Assembly (NCBI GenBank): GCA_900543035.1
Contig: UQPV01000015.1
Coordinates: 1 to 44,014, forward strand
Reading direction: 5' to 3'
Length of the DNA: 44,014 nucleotides
Origin: an uncultured Solobacterium sp.
GTDB lineage: Bacteria > Bacillota_I > Bacilli_A > Erysipelotrichales > Erysipelotrichaceae
Shown: positions 34,532-42,736 of the stretch, in pieces
How positions within the stretch are numbered: the stretch's first letter is position 1
Layout of the letters: every line of letters begins with the position of its first letter
The notes under the pieces: model-generated
What the model was told of the DNA's origin: nothing
The model's input: only the letters and a program-made list of their open reading frames with translations
The model's database searches: none
Translations under genes and position numbers: made by a program

Positions 34532-36168
34532 GAGAAGAAACTGATGTAATCAAACAGCTTTTTTTGCAGAACACAATTCCATAGCCAATACATTGCAAGT
34601 ATCCTTCATCAAGGATTTCATCGATATATCTTTTATCTATGATCTGACGGGCAGCTCTTTCGCTGTCCGCTTTTAAAGAACGCATTGTTTCAGAATGTTT
34701 GCATTCTATCACAATACAAGGATCATCGATCGTTTCTCCATAAATCACCAGGTCAAAACGGCCATCCCCCTGCTTCTCTGTTTGACTTAATGTAATATCC
34801 TTGAAGCAAACCAACTAGAAAACCATGATAAAAGTTCTCATGATTGTCAAAATAACTTAAACTGTGGTAAAGCATTTGGTTAAGCAAAGATTGTGCTTGG
34901 TTTACATCATGATGCTTTAAACAATGAACAAAGTCATTACGGCGAACTGATGTGAAGTCTTGAAAATAACGAACAAAAGTATTTTTAAAGATTTCGTGAA
35001 CCTCAAGGTTTGGCAAGCAAATTTGATAATCTGCTCCCTCTTTCCCAATTACCTTTAAATAACCGGTCATCAACATAAAACTATAGATATTTTGGATATC
35101 ATCCATGTCACGATAAGTAAGATCTTGCTTGATATATTTAACGATACTTTTGCCTTTTATCAATTCTTCAAATTCATATTTCATTTGCTGATCTGCCTGT
35201 TGAATATACTGATATACGATATCATTACTGCTGGTATTTCCCAAGAAAGCTGAAGGACTCTTATCTTCAGAAGTAAGCAGTTTGTTCACATATTTCAATA
35301 CGCTCCATGGATTATAGATTTCTGTATTTCCGAATAAATAGCCATTATACCAACTTTTTACCAGATTAGAATAAGCAGACAATTGATAAGTGCTCAATAA
35401 ATCATTCACTTCATCTTGAGTAAATCCAAAACAACTTGATGCCGTTTCATCCAATGCAGAATAGACCGAGAAATTATTTAAGCCTGTAAAGATGCTTTCT
35501 CTGGCTATACGCAGGCATCCAGTCAAAATGCCCTTTTCAAGATAATCATTTGTTTTTAAGGAAGAACTAAACACATTTCCTAGGAAAATAACCATCTTGT
35601 CATAATATCCATGCAAATATGCAGATTGCAAAGGAACATCATATTCATCGATAAGAAGGATGACCTTTTTATGGAAATGATGACAAAGGCATTGAGTCAA
35701 AAACTTAATAGCAAGTTGTAATTCAGATTCATCGGCATTTTCATAAAGCAATTTATTTAATCTCTTCTTTTCAATTTCAGTAAGGGCATCACTTTCTGTC
35801 AAAAAAGAGAATTTCATTGCGATTTCCTGAATCAAAAGACTGAACATTCTGATCTGCATTTCATAGGTACGGTTTTTTAAATCTTTCATGCAAATTAAAA
35901 TAACAGGATATTGATTTTGAAACTGCATTATTTCAGGGTATTCAGTTATTTTTAAATGTTCAAAAAGATACGTATTATCTCACTCACAAACAGAAAAGAA
36001 ATAATAGAGCATACTCATTGTTAACGTTTTACCAAATCTTCTCGGTCTAGTATAGATAACGATCTTCTCCTTCATTAAATCACTGATCAAATCACTCTTA
36101 TCTACAAAATAATACTGTCGATCAATCAATTCCTTAAAGTTTTCAATCCCTATCGGCAATGGTCTCAT
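34524..36168 (-). pseudogene. AAA-ATPase-like / PD-(D/E)XK protein split by a TGA and a one-base insertion
   Basis: Frame 1 begins MRPLPIGIENFKELIDRQYY and holds the P-loop TRPRRFGKTLTMSML. In-frame TGA 35980-35982 follows FFSVCE, and the same frame resumes DNTYLFEHLKITEYPEIMQF and runs through ILLIDEYDVPLQSAY (Walker B) to 34771 or so. There GGGGG (34766-34770) shifts it; with four G it continues GDGRFDLVIYGE, then CIVIECKHSE, the PD-(D/E)XK nuclease core. Together they make a roughly 545-residue AAA-ATPase-like plus PDDEXK-9 protein, a common gut Bacillota family of unknown role. Two lesions suggest decay. Confidence 0.8.
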
Positions 36169-36216
36169 AATGATCCTCCCAAGAGTATTATAACAAGGTA
36201 AGGAAAGTATGAAAAA

Positions 36217-36244
36217 CTTTATTAAATAATAAGCTTAGTATAAT
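36217..36244 (+). promoter_or_regulatory. Promoter of the leader-bearing protein gene
   Basis: CTTTAT (36217-36222), a 16-bp spacer and consensus TATAAT (36239-36244), 41 bases before ATG 36286. The -35 box is weak. Confidence 0.5.
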
Positions 36245-36285
36245 CTTATTTGTAAAAGTTGAGACATAGAAAGGGGTATCGACAG

Positions 36286-36678
36286 ATGAAGAACTATGTG
36301 AAACCAATGATGGAGAGCGAAGCTTTCGCTGCCAATGAGTATATCGCGGCTTGCTATCGTATTAGATGTACGACGCCGAACAGAAATGACACATTCTATT
36401 ACTTATATGATGACAGTAATGATAATGGCAGATGGGATCGGAGCGACAGACTGCTATATTCAAACCGCTGGGGCTTCTCTGGATGCAACAGATGGCATGA
36501 TGGGGTTATTCAGGACAATCCGCCGGAAGAAAACGGATTCGTTACTCGTGGGACAAATCCAAATCGAGACAGAGCCTATGCAGTGTTCTGGTGGAATGAA
36601 CGCCTTGGAGCCGATAGTGATTACCATGTAATGACGCCTGGCAACGAAAACTACGAAACAAATCCTAATGCATCTTAA
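36286..36678 (+). CDS. Candidate modified-peptide precursor with leader-like N-terminus
   Basis: A 130-residue protein with no signal peptide or membrane helix. It starts MKNYVKPMMESEAFAANEYI followed by AACYRIRC. The Y-x-x-P-x-M part resembles the Y-x-x-P-x-L leader motif that PqqD-like proteins bind in lasso-peptide systems. The rest is rich in Asp, Asn, Arg, Tyr and Trp (YLYDDSNDNGRWDRSDRLLY), with three Cys in all and a C-terminal Ser (NPNAS). AAGGGG precedes ATG 36286. It faces the PqqD-radical SAM-HprK operon across two terminators. I infer it is that system's substrate; it could be an unrelated secreted or cell-surface protein. Confidence 0.5.
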   Translation: MKNYVKPMMESEAFAANEYIAACYRIRCTTPNRNDTFYYLYDDSNDNGRWDRSDRLLYSNRWGFSGCNRWHDGVIQDNPPEENGFVTRGTNPNRDRAYAVFWWNERLGADSDYHVMTPGNENYETNPNAS

Positions 36679-36693
36679 TTATCTGCAAAAACG

Positions 36694-36740
36694 AACCGTG
36701 TAAGTGAAAAAGACTTTAAGTCAACTTACACGGTTATTTT
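36694..36740. terminator. Terminator after the candidate precursor
   Basis: AACCGTGTAAGT (36694-36705) pairs perfectly with ACTTACACGGTT (36724-36735), followed by ATTTTT. Confidence 0.85.
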
Positions 36741-36753
36741 TAATTGTGCATAA

Positions 36754-36797
36754 GAAAGGCCAAGTGATAGAAATTTATACATCACTTGGCCCTTTTC
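36754..36797. terminator. Terminator after the PqqD gene
   Basis: GGCCAAGTGAT (36758-36768) pairs perfectly with ATCACTTGGCC (36781-36791), with AAA before and TTTT after. It can stop transcription from both sides. Confidence 0.85.
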
Positions 36798-36821
36798 CTT
36801 TCGCCGCATTCTTTACCCAAA

Positions 36822-37109
36822 TTACCAGTTTTTCTCTCTGTCCGTTAGATCGACCAATCCTGTCGCAATCATATGGTTGATAAAGACGTAAGCGTCTTTG
36901 GCTGCAGTTTCTTTATCTACATCGTATTCTGAGGTAATCATATTGATCAATGCCTCAAATGACTCTGCCTCCTCAATGTGGTTGTAAATATAGGCAGCCG
37001 TCTCAGTGAGTGAAATAATGCCATTAAATTCTTCTGTCGTTTTTCCGGTCGGAATCAGGATGTATTCATCTGCGACTTCTCTGAGAATAAACTCTTTTAT
37101 TTTTTTCAT
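36822..37109 (-). CDS. PqqD-family peptide-recognition protein
   Basis: A 95-residue protein of PqqD size: IKEFILREVADEYILIPTGK, FNGIISLTETAAYIYNHIEE, LINMITSEYDVDKETAAKD, FINHMIATGLVDL. PqqD-like proteins form a winged fold that binds the leader of a precursor peptide and presents it to a radical SAM enzyme. ATG 37109 lies three bases after the restored radical SAM stop (TGATCCATG), with GAGAGG upstream, so the two are translationally coupled. It is the last gene of the operon. Confidence 0.85.
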   Translation of the reverse strand: MKKIKEFILREVADEYILIPTGKTTEEFNGIISLTETAAYIYNHIEEAESFEALINMITSEYDVDKETAAKDAYVFINHMIATGLVDLTDREKNW

Positions 37110-37112
37110 GGA

Positions 37113-38206
37113 TCATTTCCTCTCTTTCTTCATCGTATCAATAATTTGATCAGTGTATCTGCACATATATTCAGGACGGTCATCGAAATTTCCATTTTCG
37201 CAATAAGCACAGGCGGCACAGATCTGGCATACCTCTCTTTTTTCGCAGCTTCCGCACAAGATGGAAGATGGATCTTATTGATCTCTTTGATCATCTTTTG
37301 CCATGCTTCATGCAGATCAGTATTTAACATATCAAACGATGGGATGTCAAGAAATACACAGGGTGTCATCTTTCCATCCCAGGTAAACCATACCGAACTT
37401 TTCCCTGCACGGCAATTCATCGTCAAATCCTCGTTAAAAGGACCGTTACAATGTGTCAATAAGTGAGTGCGCTGACATTCAAACTCTTCAGGCGTCTTTT
37501 GTTTTCTTTTTATCTCTACAGCACTGCTTGCGGCATCATTTGCATTCATCCTGGACTCTTGCTTAAAGGGACAAACTTTTTTTCTTGCGCTGGGATAAAT
37601 ATATGTATCGATCTTGATTGGAAAATCAAATTGCTTTGCGGTAGCGAGCAGCTGATCGATCTCATGCCGGTTTTCAGGTACCAGTGTACCATTCAGTTTG
37701 ACATCGATATGATGATCTTTTAACAGTTTCAGACCACGCATCACTTGATCGAATCCATTTGGATGATGACAGAGCTTCATGTATGTCTCGTTAGAAGCGC
37801 CATACAGCGTGACATTCACTCGTCTTGGCTTGTCTTTCTCCCACATGGCTGCAATCTCATCTGTCACCAGAGTTCCATTTGTATTTATGGTCACGATCAT
37901 TCCCAAGCTGCGCAATTGTTGATAGAGTTTTGTAAAATGTGGATACAAAAGCGGTTCCCCGCCTGTTAACAGCACGAACAATGTACCGGCTTCTTTCAGA
38001 CGCATTGCCAGCTGCGTCCATTCTTCCAAAGTAAGCAGACGTCCCTGTGATATCATTTCAGTATCGGATAGGCGGATAAAACACATATCGCAGTTCATGT
38101 TGCATAATGGTGTCAATTCAAAAGAGGCGTTGATCGGCTGTCGTTTTTCTGTTGCGCGAATGACGAGTCGCTCCTCAATTTTCTGAAGATGATCTAGAGG
38201 TTCCAT
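37113..38206 (-). CDS. Radical SAM/SPASM peptide-modifying enzyme, frameshifted before its C-terminal cysteines
   Basis: The radical SAM motif is LCNMNCDMC (CxxxCxxC) near residue 34, with LLTGGEPLLYP and VTINTNGT typical of the barrel. The SPASM region starts with CRAGKSSVWFTWDGKMTPC. The annotated frame then reads LPSCAEAAKKERYARS and ends at 37130. The other frame reads CGSCEKREVCQICAACAYCE, NFDDRPEYMC, and stops at TGA 37113-37115. These are the missing auxiliary-cluster ligands, so one base is lost near 37253. ATG 38206 follows AGGAGG and overlaps the HprK-like stop by 13 bases. It probably crosslinks or epimerises a peptide. Confidence 0.85.
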
Positions 38207-39051
38207 AAGCCGTCCTCCTGCATTCGTTCCTCCAGGCACCTGACGGCATCTTCGCTGATGTCGCAGGTCAGCTGGTATATCTTTGTGCTCTTGGCCAGAT
38301 CGTCAATGAAGTCCATGGCCGCATTGACAAAATCGGCATAGTGATAATTGATCGTCAGTTCGCTGATCAGCTTTTTGACGCGCTGTTTGTAATCCAGCTC
38401 GATCACTTCGTTTTCCTTCCCCTTGACGACGACCACGATGCAGGCCAGCGGATACTGTTCGTTGTAACAGATCTGGGATGATCCGCAGATGGGCCATCCG
38501 CACGCCTGATAGACGCCGTCCTCCTTGCACAATAAGGTGCGGTCGCCATTGATCGTGCGTGTGCCGCGATGATCCGCCCAGAGCTTCGCCTGCGTGGATT
38601 TTCCGCCGCCGGAAGGCGCGGTAAAGAGCACTGCCTTGCCATTGACGCAGATATAAGCGCTGTGCAGGATAAAGCTGTTATGGAAGTACATCCGCTTTTC
38701 CAGCGACAGTATCGAGCCGAATATCGTATCGGCCGGAAACAGCGGAAGATAGTGCGCGTCGACATAGACAAGCGTGGCATTGTGCTCGATGGGCTTCTGA
38801 CAGAGCGCGTAAGGCCTGCTGTCGCCCTTCAAAAAGAGATAACGCTTATGCACATGCTCATCCACATAGACCTTCATGTTGTCTTTGTTCAACATGAACT
38901 CGCTTTCCTTTACCTCCACATGGTTCACCAGCGTCAGCCGGTACAGATGCTCCGGCGTTCCCTGTTCCGTCTCGAATCGCTTCAGATTGTCCGGCACAGG
39001 GACGTGATGGGGATTGCGGATGTCAAAACAGAAGCTTCCAACCTGGTACAT
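38194..39051 (-). CDS. HPr-kinase-like protein of a peptide-modification locus
   Basis: A 285-residue protein. The C-terminal half is a HprK-like P-loop kinase: LFTAPSGGGKSTQAKLWADH near residue 140, TINGDRTLL, and GWPICGSSQICYNEQYPL. The N-terminal 120 residues are the beta-rich domain of stand-alone HPr-related kinases. Such proteins phosphorylate the C-terminal Ser of some lasso precursors (paeninodin type) or act in the HPr-rel-A system with PqqD-like proteins. GAGGAGGG precedes ATG 39051, nine bases after the dehydratase stop. The HPr substrate itself is unlikely, because length and motif differ from true HprK. Confidence 0.8.
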   Translation of the reverse strand: MYQVGSFCFDIRNPHHVPVPDNLKRFETEQGTPEHLYRLTLVNHVEVKESEFMLNKDNMKVYVDEHVHKRYLFLKGDSRPYALCQKPIEHNATLVYVDAHYLPLFPADTIFGSILSLEKRMYFHNSFILHSAYICVNGKAVLFTAPSGGGKSTQAKLWADHRGTRTINGDRTLLCKEDGVYQACGWPICGSSQICYNEQYPLACIVVVVKGKENEVIELDYKQRVKKLISELTINYHYADFVNAAMDFIDDLAKSTKIYQLTCDISEDAVRCLEERMQEDGLWNL

Positions 39052-39060
39052 AGACCCTCC

Positions 39061-40950
39061 TCATGCGTTCTCCGCTTGTTTTTCATGATCGTGGATCATC
39101 TCAAGCAAGCGCTGCTTCAGCTGCGGCTCAGGCACCTTGTCCGCGATCATGCGGGCGAGCTCATCCAGCTTCTCATCGATCTCCGCCCGGGTGATGCGCA
39201 TGACATGGTTGACGAAGATCAGATCGTTCTTCGTGCGTTCGGTGTCTTCTCCGTCCAGCCGCAGCTCTTCAAACATCTTTTCACCGGGGCGCAGGCCGAT
39301 CTCCATGATATCGATATCCTTATACGGCTCCAAACCAGCCAGGCGGATCATCTTTTCCGCAAGGTCGAGGATCTTTACCGGCTCGCCCATATCCAGCACG
39401 AAGATCTCTCCTCGATCCGCATAATAGCCGGCCTGCAAGACGAGCTGAGCGGCTTCCGGGATGGTCATGAAGTAACGGGTGATATTGCGGTCAGTGATGG
39501 TCACCGGACCGCCTTCACGGATCTGATTACGGAAGATCGGGATGACCGAACCGTTGGAGCCCAGCACATTGCCGAAGCGCACCGCCGCCATCTTGGTGAC
39601 GCCGTTGTCGCCGTTGGCCTGCAGGATCATCTCGGTCATGCGCTTGGTCGCGCCCATCACATTGGTCGGGTTGACCGCCTTGTCCGTGCTGATCATGATG
39701 AAACGCGGCACCTTGTTACGAATGCAGCACTGAATGACGTTATTGGTCCCGAATACGTTGTTCTTGATGGCTTCCATCGGCCTGGTCTCCATCAGCGGCA
39801 CATGCTTGTGCGCGGCCGCGTGGAAGACGACATCCGGCTGCTTCGTCGAAAAGATATAATCGATGGAGATGCGGTCGCGGATAGAAGCGATATAGGAATC
39901 CACGACGATATCCTCGTACAGGCGATGATGGATGCGGGCGCGGTTAAACTCCTGTTCCAGCATATATAATGAATTTTCATTGATGTCGATCATGACGAGC
40001 TCTTTGGGATGAAACTTCATGATCTGACGGCAAAGCTCAGAACCGATCGACCCGCCGGCGCCGGTCACCGCCACGGTCTTGCCGCTGAGATAAGAGCTGA
40101 CCTCGTGCTGATCCAGATGGATCTCACCGCGGCCGAGCAGATCCTCAATGTTGATGTCCTCCACGGGATAACGCCTTTTGGCGTCTGCGTTTTCCAGCAT
40201 GGAGTCGCCTTTCTTCATGATCTTGACTTCCAGGTTCAGACCGCGGCACAGTTCATAGATGCGCCGGATATCCTTGGTGCTTGCGCTGGGAATCGCGATC
40301 AGCGCCATCTGCACTTCGTATTTTTCTACGATCTTTCCCATGTGCAGCGTATCGCAGAGCACCTTCTTGCCATAGACGATCTTGCCGACCCGGGCATCGT
40401 CCACGAAACCGACGACGTGCGCGTCGATGCTGCGGTTCTGCATGATCTCGCGGCACAGGATATATCCGCCGTCTCCTGCGCCGATGATCAGTGCATTTTT
40501 CGTGCGGTTGACTTCTGCTTCACGCCGTCTGAGCAACCTGTAGGCCAGGCGCACGCAGCACATCAGCAAGATGACAAACATGCCGGTGACCACGATGGTG
40601 CGCACTTCCTGCGTACGGATCGGCACCAGCGGCCGCAAAAGCAGCGTGAGGATCATCGCCATGACCACCGCGGCCACGATGTGCATCACTTCGCTTGGAC
40701 CGGTGTACTTCCACATGCTGCGGTTGATGCGGAATGCCATGAAGCTGACAAAATAACAGACAAGCAAAAGCACGACGCCTTGCAGCAGCGAGAACACCGT
40801 CAGCTCCGCCATGGCAGAAAAGCGGAAGTTCAGCGTAACGATGAAAAACGCGCAGAAGTAGGAAACTGCTACGATGACCAGGTCGATCAGGCTGATCAGC
40901 AGTTCCCGGTATTTCTTATACAGTGGATTTTTCAAAACATAATTGAGCAT
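39061..40950 (-). CDS. Membrane-bound NDP-sugar 4,6-dehydratase (CapD/EpsC/WbpM type)
   Basis: A 629-residue protein with four N-terminal membrane helices (LLISLIDLVIVAVSYFCAFF onward), a CoA-binding-like domain (ALIIGAGDGGYILCREIM), and a short-chain dehydrogenase domain. The NAD loop is VTGAGGSIGSELCRQI near residue 291. The catalytic site is STDKAVNPTNVMGATKR, with Met in place of Tyr as in the WbpM family. It converts UDP-GlcNAc or similar into 4-keto-6-deoxy sugars for surface glycans. It is first in an operon with the kinase, radical SAM and PqqD genes, and its tie to them is not obvious. Confidence 0.93.
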   Translation of the reverse strand: MLNYVLKNPLYKKYRELLISLIDLVIVAVSYFCAFFIVTLNFRFSAMAELTVFSLLQGVVLLLVCYFVSFMAFRINRSMWKYTGPSEVMHIVAAVVMAMILTLLLRPLVPIRTQEVRTIVVTGMFVILLMCCVRLAYRLLRRREAEVNRTKNALIIGAGDGGYILCREIMQNRSIDAHVVGFVDDARVGKIVYGKKVLCDTLHMGKIVEKYEVQMALIAIPSASTKDIRRIYELCRGLNLEVKIMKKGDSMLENADAKRRYPVEDINIEDLLGRGEIHLDQHEVSSYLSGKTVAVTGAGGSIGSELCRQIMKFHPKELVMIDINENSLYMLEQEFNRARIHHRLYEDIVVDSYIASIRDRISIDYIFSTKQPDVVFHAAAHKHVPLMETRPMEAIKNNVFGTNNVIQCCIRNKVPRFIMISTDKAVNPTNVMGATKRMTEMILQANGDNGVTKMAAVRFGNVLGSNGSVIPIFRNQIREGGPVTITDRNITRYFMTIPEAAQLVLQAGYYADRGEIFVLDMGEPVKILDLAEKMIRLAGLEPYKDIDIMEIGLRPGEKMFEELRLDGEDTERTKNDLIFVNHVMRITRAEIDEKLDELARMIADKVPEPQLKQRLLEMIHDHEKQAENA

Positions 40951-40987
40951 TTCTATCCATCCTTACCCCTAAGACACATCAGTATCT

Positions 40988-41016
40988 ATTTTAATCGCTG
41001 GGCTCTGTAAAGTCAA
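40988..41016 (-). promoter_or_regulatory. Promoter of the dehydratase-HprK-radical SAM-PqqD operon
   Basis: Minus strand: TTGACT (41016-41011), a 17-bp spacer and TAAAAT (40993-40988), 38 bases before ATG 40950. No terminator is visible inside the operon, and the gaps are 9, -13 and 3 bases. Confidence 0.8.
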
Positions 41017-41130
41017 AGAATACGACGTTAAATACACGTAAACTGTCATTAACCTCATCGGTTTTTCAACGTGCGCAAAGACACAAAAGACTGGCATCAT
41101 TTCATCCCTTTTTTGATAGCGGTTTCTCGC

Positions 41131-41159
41131 AAAAAGATGCCCTCCTGACGGAAGACATC
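41131..41159 (-). terminator. Terminator of the LCP gene
   Basis: GATGCCCTCC (41136-41145) pairs with GGAAGACATC (41150-41159, two G-U). The minus strand continues into five T. Confidence 0.75.
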
Positions 41160-41169
41160 TTTTTCTGTC

Positions 41170-42642
41170 TCATTGATCATTTGTCGGGTTCAGTCCATTT
41201 TGAACATTCTGGATCGCCTTGACAGCTGCCTCTACCGTGTCCATGTCCGGATACATGACATACGCGTTGTTCTGCAGCTCATAGCAGAAATCCGTGCCGC
41301 CCGTGCCATCCACGCTCATCGTGCCGACGTTCCATCCGCCCATATTGCTGATCTGCGCCTGCACCAGCGTCTTGATCTCCTCAGCGCTCATATCTGTCTC
41401 AAAGGAGCCCTCGACCGCGTTCAGGAAGCTGATGTAGTTGGTCACGATGGCGGAAGAAGTCGCCTTGTCGATCATGCCCTGGATGACGCGCATCTGGTTG
41501 CGTCCGCGCTCTCTGTCACCCTCAGCGAAGGATTTACGCTCTCGGGAGAACATCAGCGCCTGCTCGCCGTTCAGCTGCAGCATGTCCTTGGTGAAGTCAT
41601 AGCCGCCGATGCTGAAGGCATAACCATCCGTGTTGTTCACGGTGATGCCGCCCAGCGCATCCACGATCTCTTCCACGCTGGAGAAGTTCACCCGCAGCGT
41701 ATAGTTGATCTCGATGCCGAACAGGTTTTCCAGCGTGCGCTTGGTCGTATCCACACCATGCAGGCCGGTATGGGTCAGCTTGTCCATCTCGCCTACGGCG
41801 CATCCGCTGCCTTCGTCACACTGCGTCTGCACATAGTAATCGCGCGGGATGCTGACGAGCTGGATGCATTTGGTCGTCGGGTTCACCGTCACCAGCATAT
41901 TGACATCGCTGCGCGACGTCGTGCCGATGGCGCCGTATGTATCGATCCCGCTTACGAGCACCGTGAACGGATCTTCCGCCACATTGACGTTCTTCGTCGT
42001 CTGCCGGATCTCCGTGTAATACGTGTAGGAATAGATGACGCGGGTCTCCTTGTCAAAATCCTCATATTTCTCCTCATCGCTGATCATGGATCGGTAAGAC
42101 TCATTCAGGATGATCGCATCGCAGTCCGAACCATATAAGCCGTTCGCCAGATCTGCCAGCGAGTTGTATTCCTTGGTCTGCGGGGTCAGGTTGCTCTTGT
42201 CCTTGAGATCCTTCAACAGCCCCTGCGTGCCTTCCGTATCGATGCGCTTCGCCATGCCGATCGCGCCCTGGATGTCTTCGATCCGCTGGATATCTGAGTT
42301 GTCCATGACGATGACCGAAATCACGTTTTTCTGCTGTCCCTCATGCGAGATATTGTCCAATACGGTATTCGTGCGGAACAGGTAGACATTGCCCACCGCA
42401 AACACCGCGATGATCGCCACGCATAAGATAAAGCCCAGCACGCGGTTCACCTTGTTGATGCGCGGGCTGACCAGCATCAGGTACAGCAGGGCATCCACCA
42501 ACGCGACGACCACGCCGCCGATGGCCAGATACTGCACAGGCAGCACGCCCAAGATGCCGGCCTGTACGAGTGTCACGATCGACAATACGGCCAGCACCAG
42601 GAAGAAGTACCATCCCGGTCGTTTCCATATACTCTTTTTCAT
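41170..42642 (-). CDS. LytR-CpsA-Psr (LCP) family glycopolymer ligase
   Basis: A 490-residue protein with three N-terminal membrane helices and a large extracellular region. The LCP domain begins FTVLVSGIDTYGAIGTTSR and holds the polyprenyl-phosphate/Mg site residues in SRSDVNMLV, SIPRDYYV and SRERKSFAEGDRERGRNQ. LCP proteins attach teichoic acid or capsule chains to peptidoglycan. The extra membrane helices and middle domain are typical of Cps2A-like members. ATG 42642 has AGAGGTG upstream. It sits next to the sugar dehydratase, so the area is linked to surface glycan assembly. Confidence 0.92.
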   Translation of the reverse strand: MKKSIWKRPGWYFFLVLAVLSIVTLVQAGILGVLPVQYLAIGGVVVALVDALLYLMLVSPRINKVNRVLGFILCVAIIAVFAVGNVYLFRTNTVLDNISHEGQQKNVISVIVMDNSDIQRIEDIQGAIGMAKRIDTEGTQGLLKDLKDKSNLTPQTKEYNSLADLANGLYGSDCDAIILNESYRSMISDEEKYEDFDKETRVIYSYTYYTEIRQTTKNVNVAEDPFTVLVSGIDTYGAIGTTSRSDVNMLVTVNPTTKCIQLVSIPRDYYVQTQCDEGSGCAVGEMDKLTHTGLHGVDTTKRTLENLFGIEINYTLRVNFSSVEEIVDALGGITVNNTDGYAFSIGGYDFTKDMLQLNGEQALMFSRERKSFAEGDRERGRNQMRVIQGMIDKATSSAIVTNYISFLNAVEGSFETDMSAEEIKTLVQAQISNMGGWNVGTMSVDGTGGTDFCYELQNNAYVMYPDMDTVEAAVKAIQNVQNGLNPTNDQ

Positions 42643-42686
42643 CTGTTTCACCTCTGTCATCATATATAGTATTCGCGATATAGATT

Positions 42687-42715
42687 AGAATAACACAGAA
42701 ACCTGCATTTGTTAA
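42687..42715 (-). promoter_or_regulatory. Promoter of the LCP gene
   Basis: Minus strand: TTAACA (42715-42710), a 17-bp spacer and TATTCT (42692-42687), 45 bases before the start. Confidence 0.6.
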
Positions 42716-42736
42716 CCTTTTACGGCTGCAGGCGCG

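Noticed and set aside
1672..36000. Reassigned stop codons, because TAG, TAA and TGA all occur inside frames
   Set aside because: All three stops occur only in genes from mobile or decayed segments, and intact genes in the window end normally at the same codons.
36286..36678. A complete lasso-peptide cluster
   Set aside because: No asparagine-synthetase-like cyclase or transglutaminase-like protease is present, and the substrate is far longer than a lasso precursor.
36694..36797. CRISPR-like spacing of two long stems
   Set aside because: The two stems differ in sequence and each has A- and T-runs, so they are terminators; no repeated unit with spacers exists in the window.
38569..39969. A 466-codon plus-strand frame
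   Set aside because: Antisense to the HprK-like and dehydratase genes, both strongly supported by motifs; no ribosome site.
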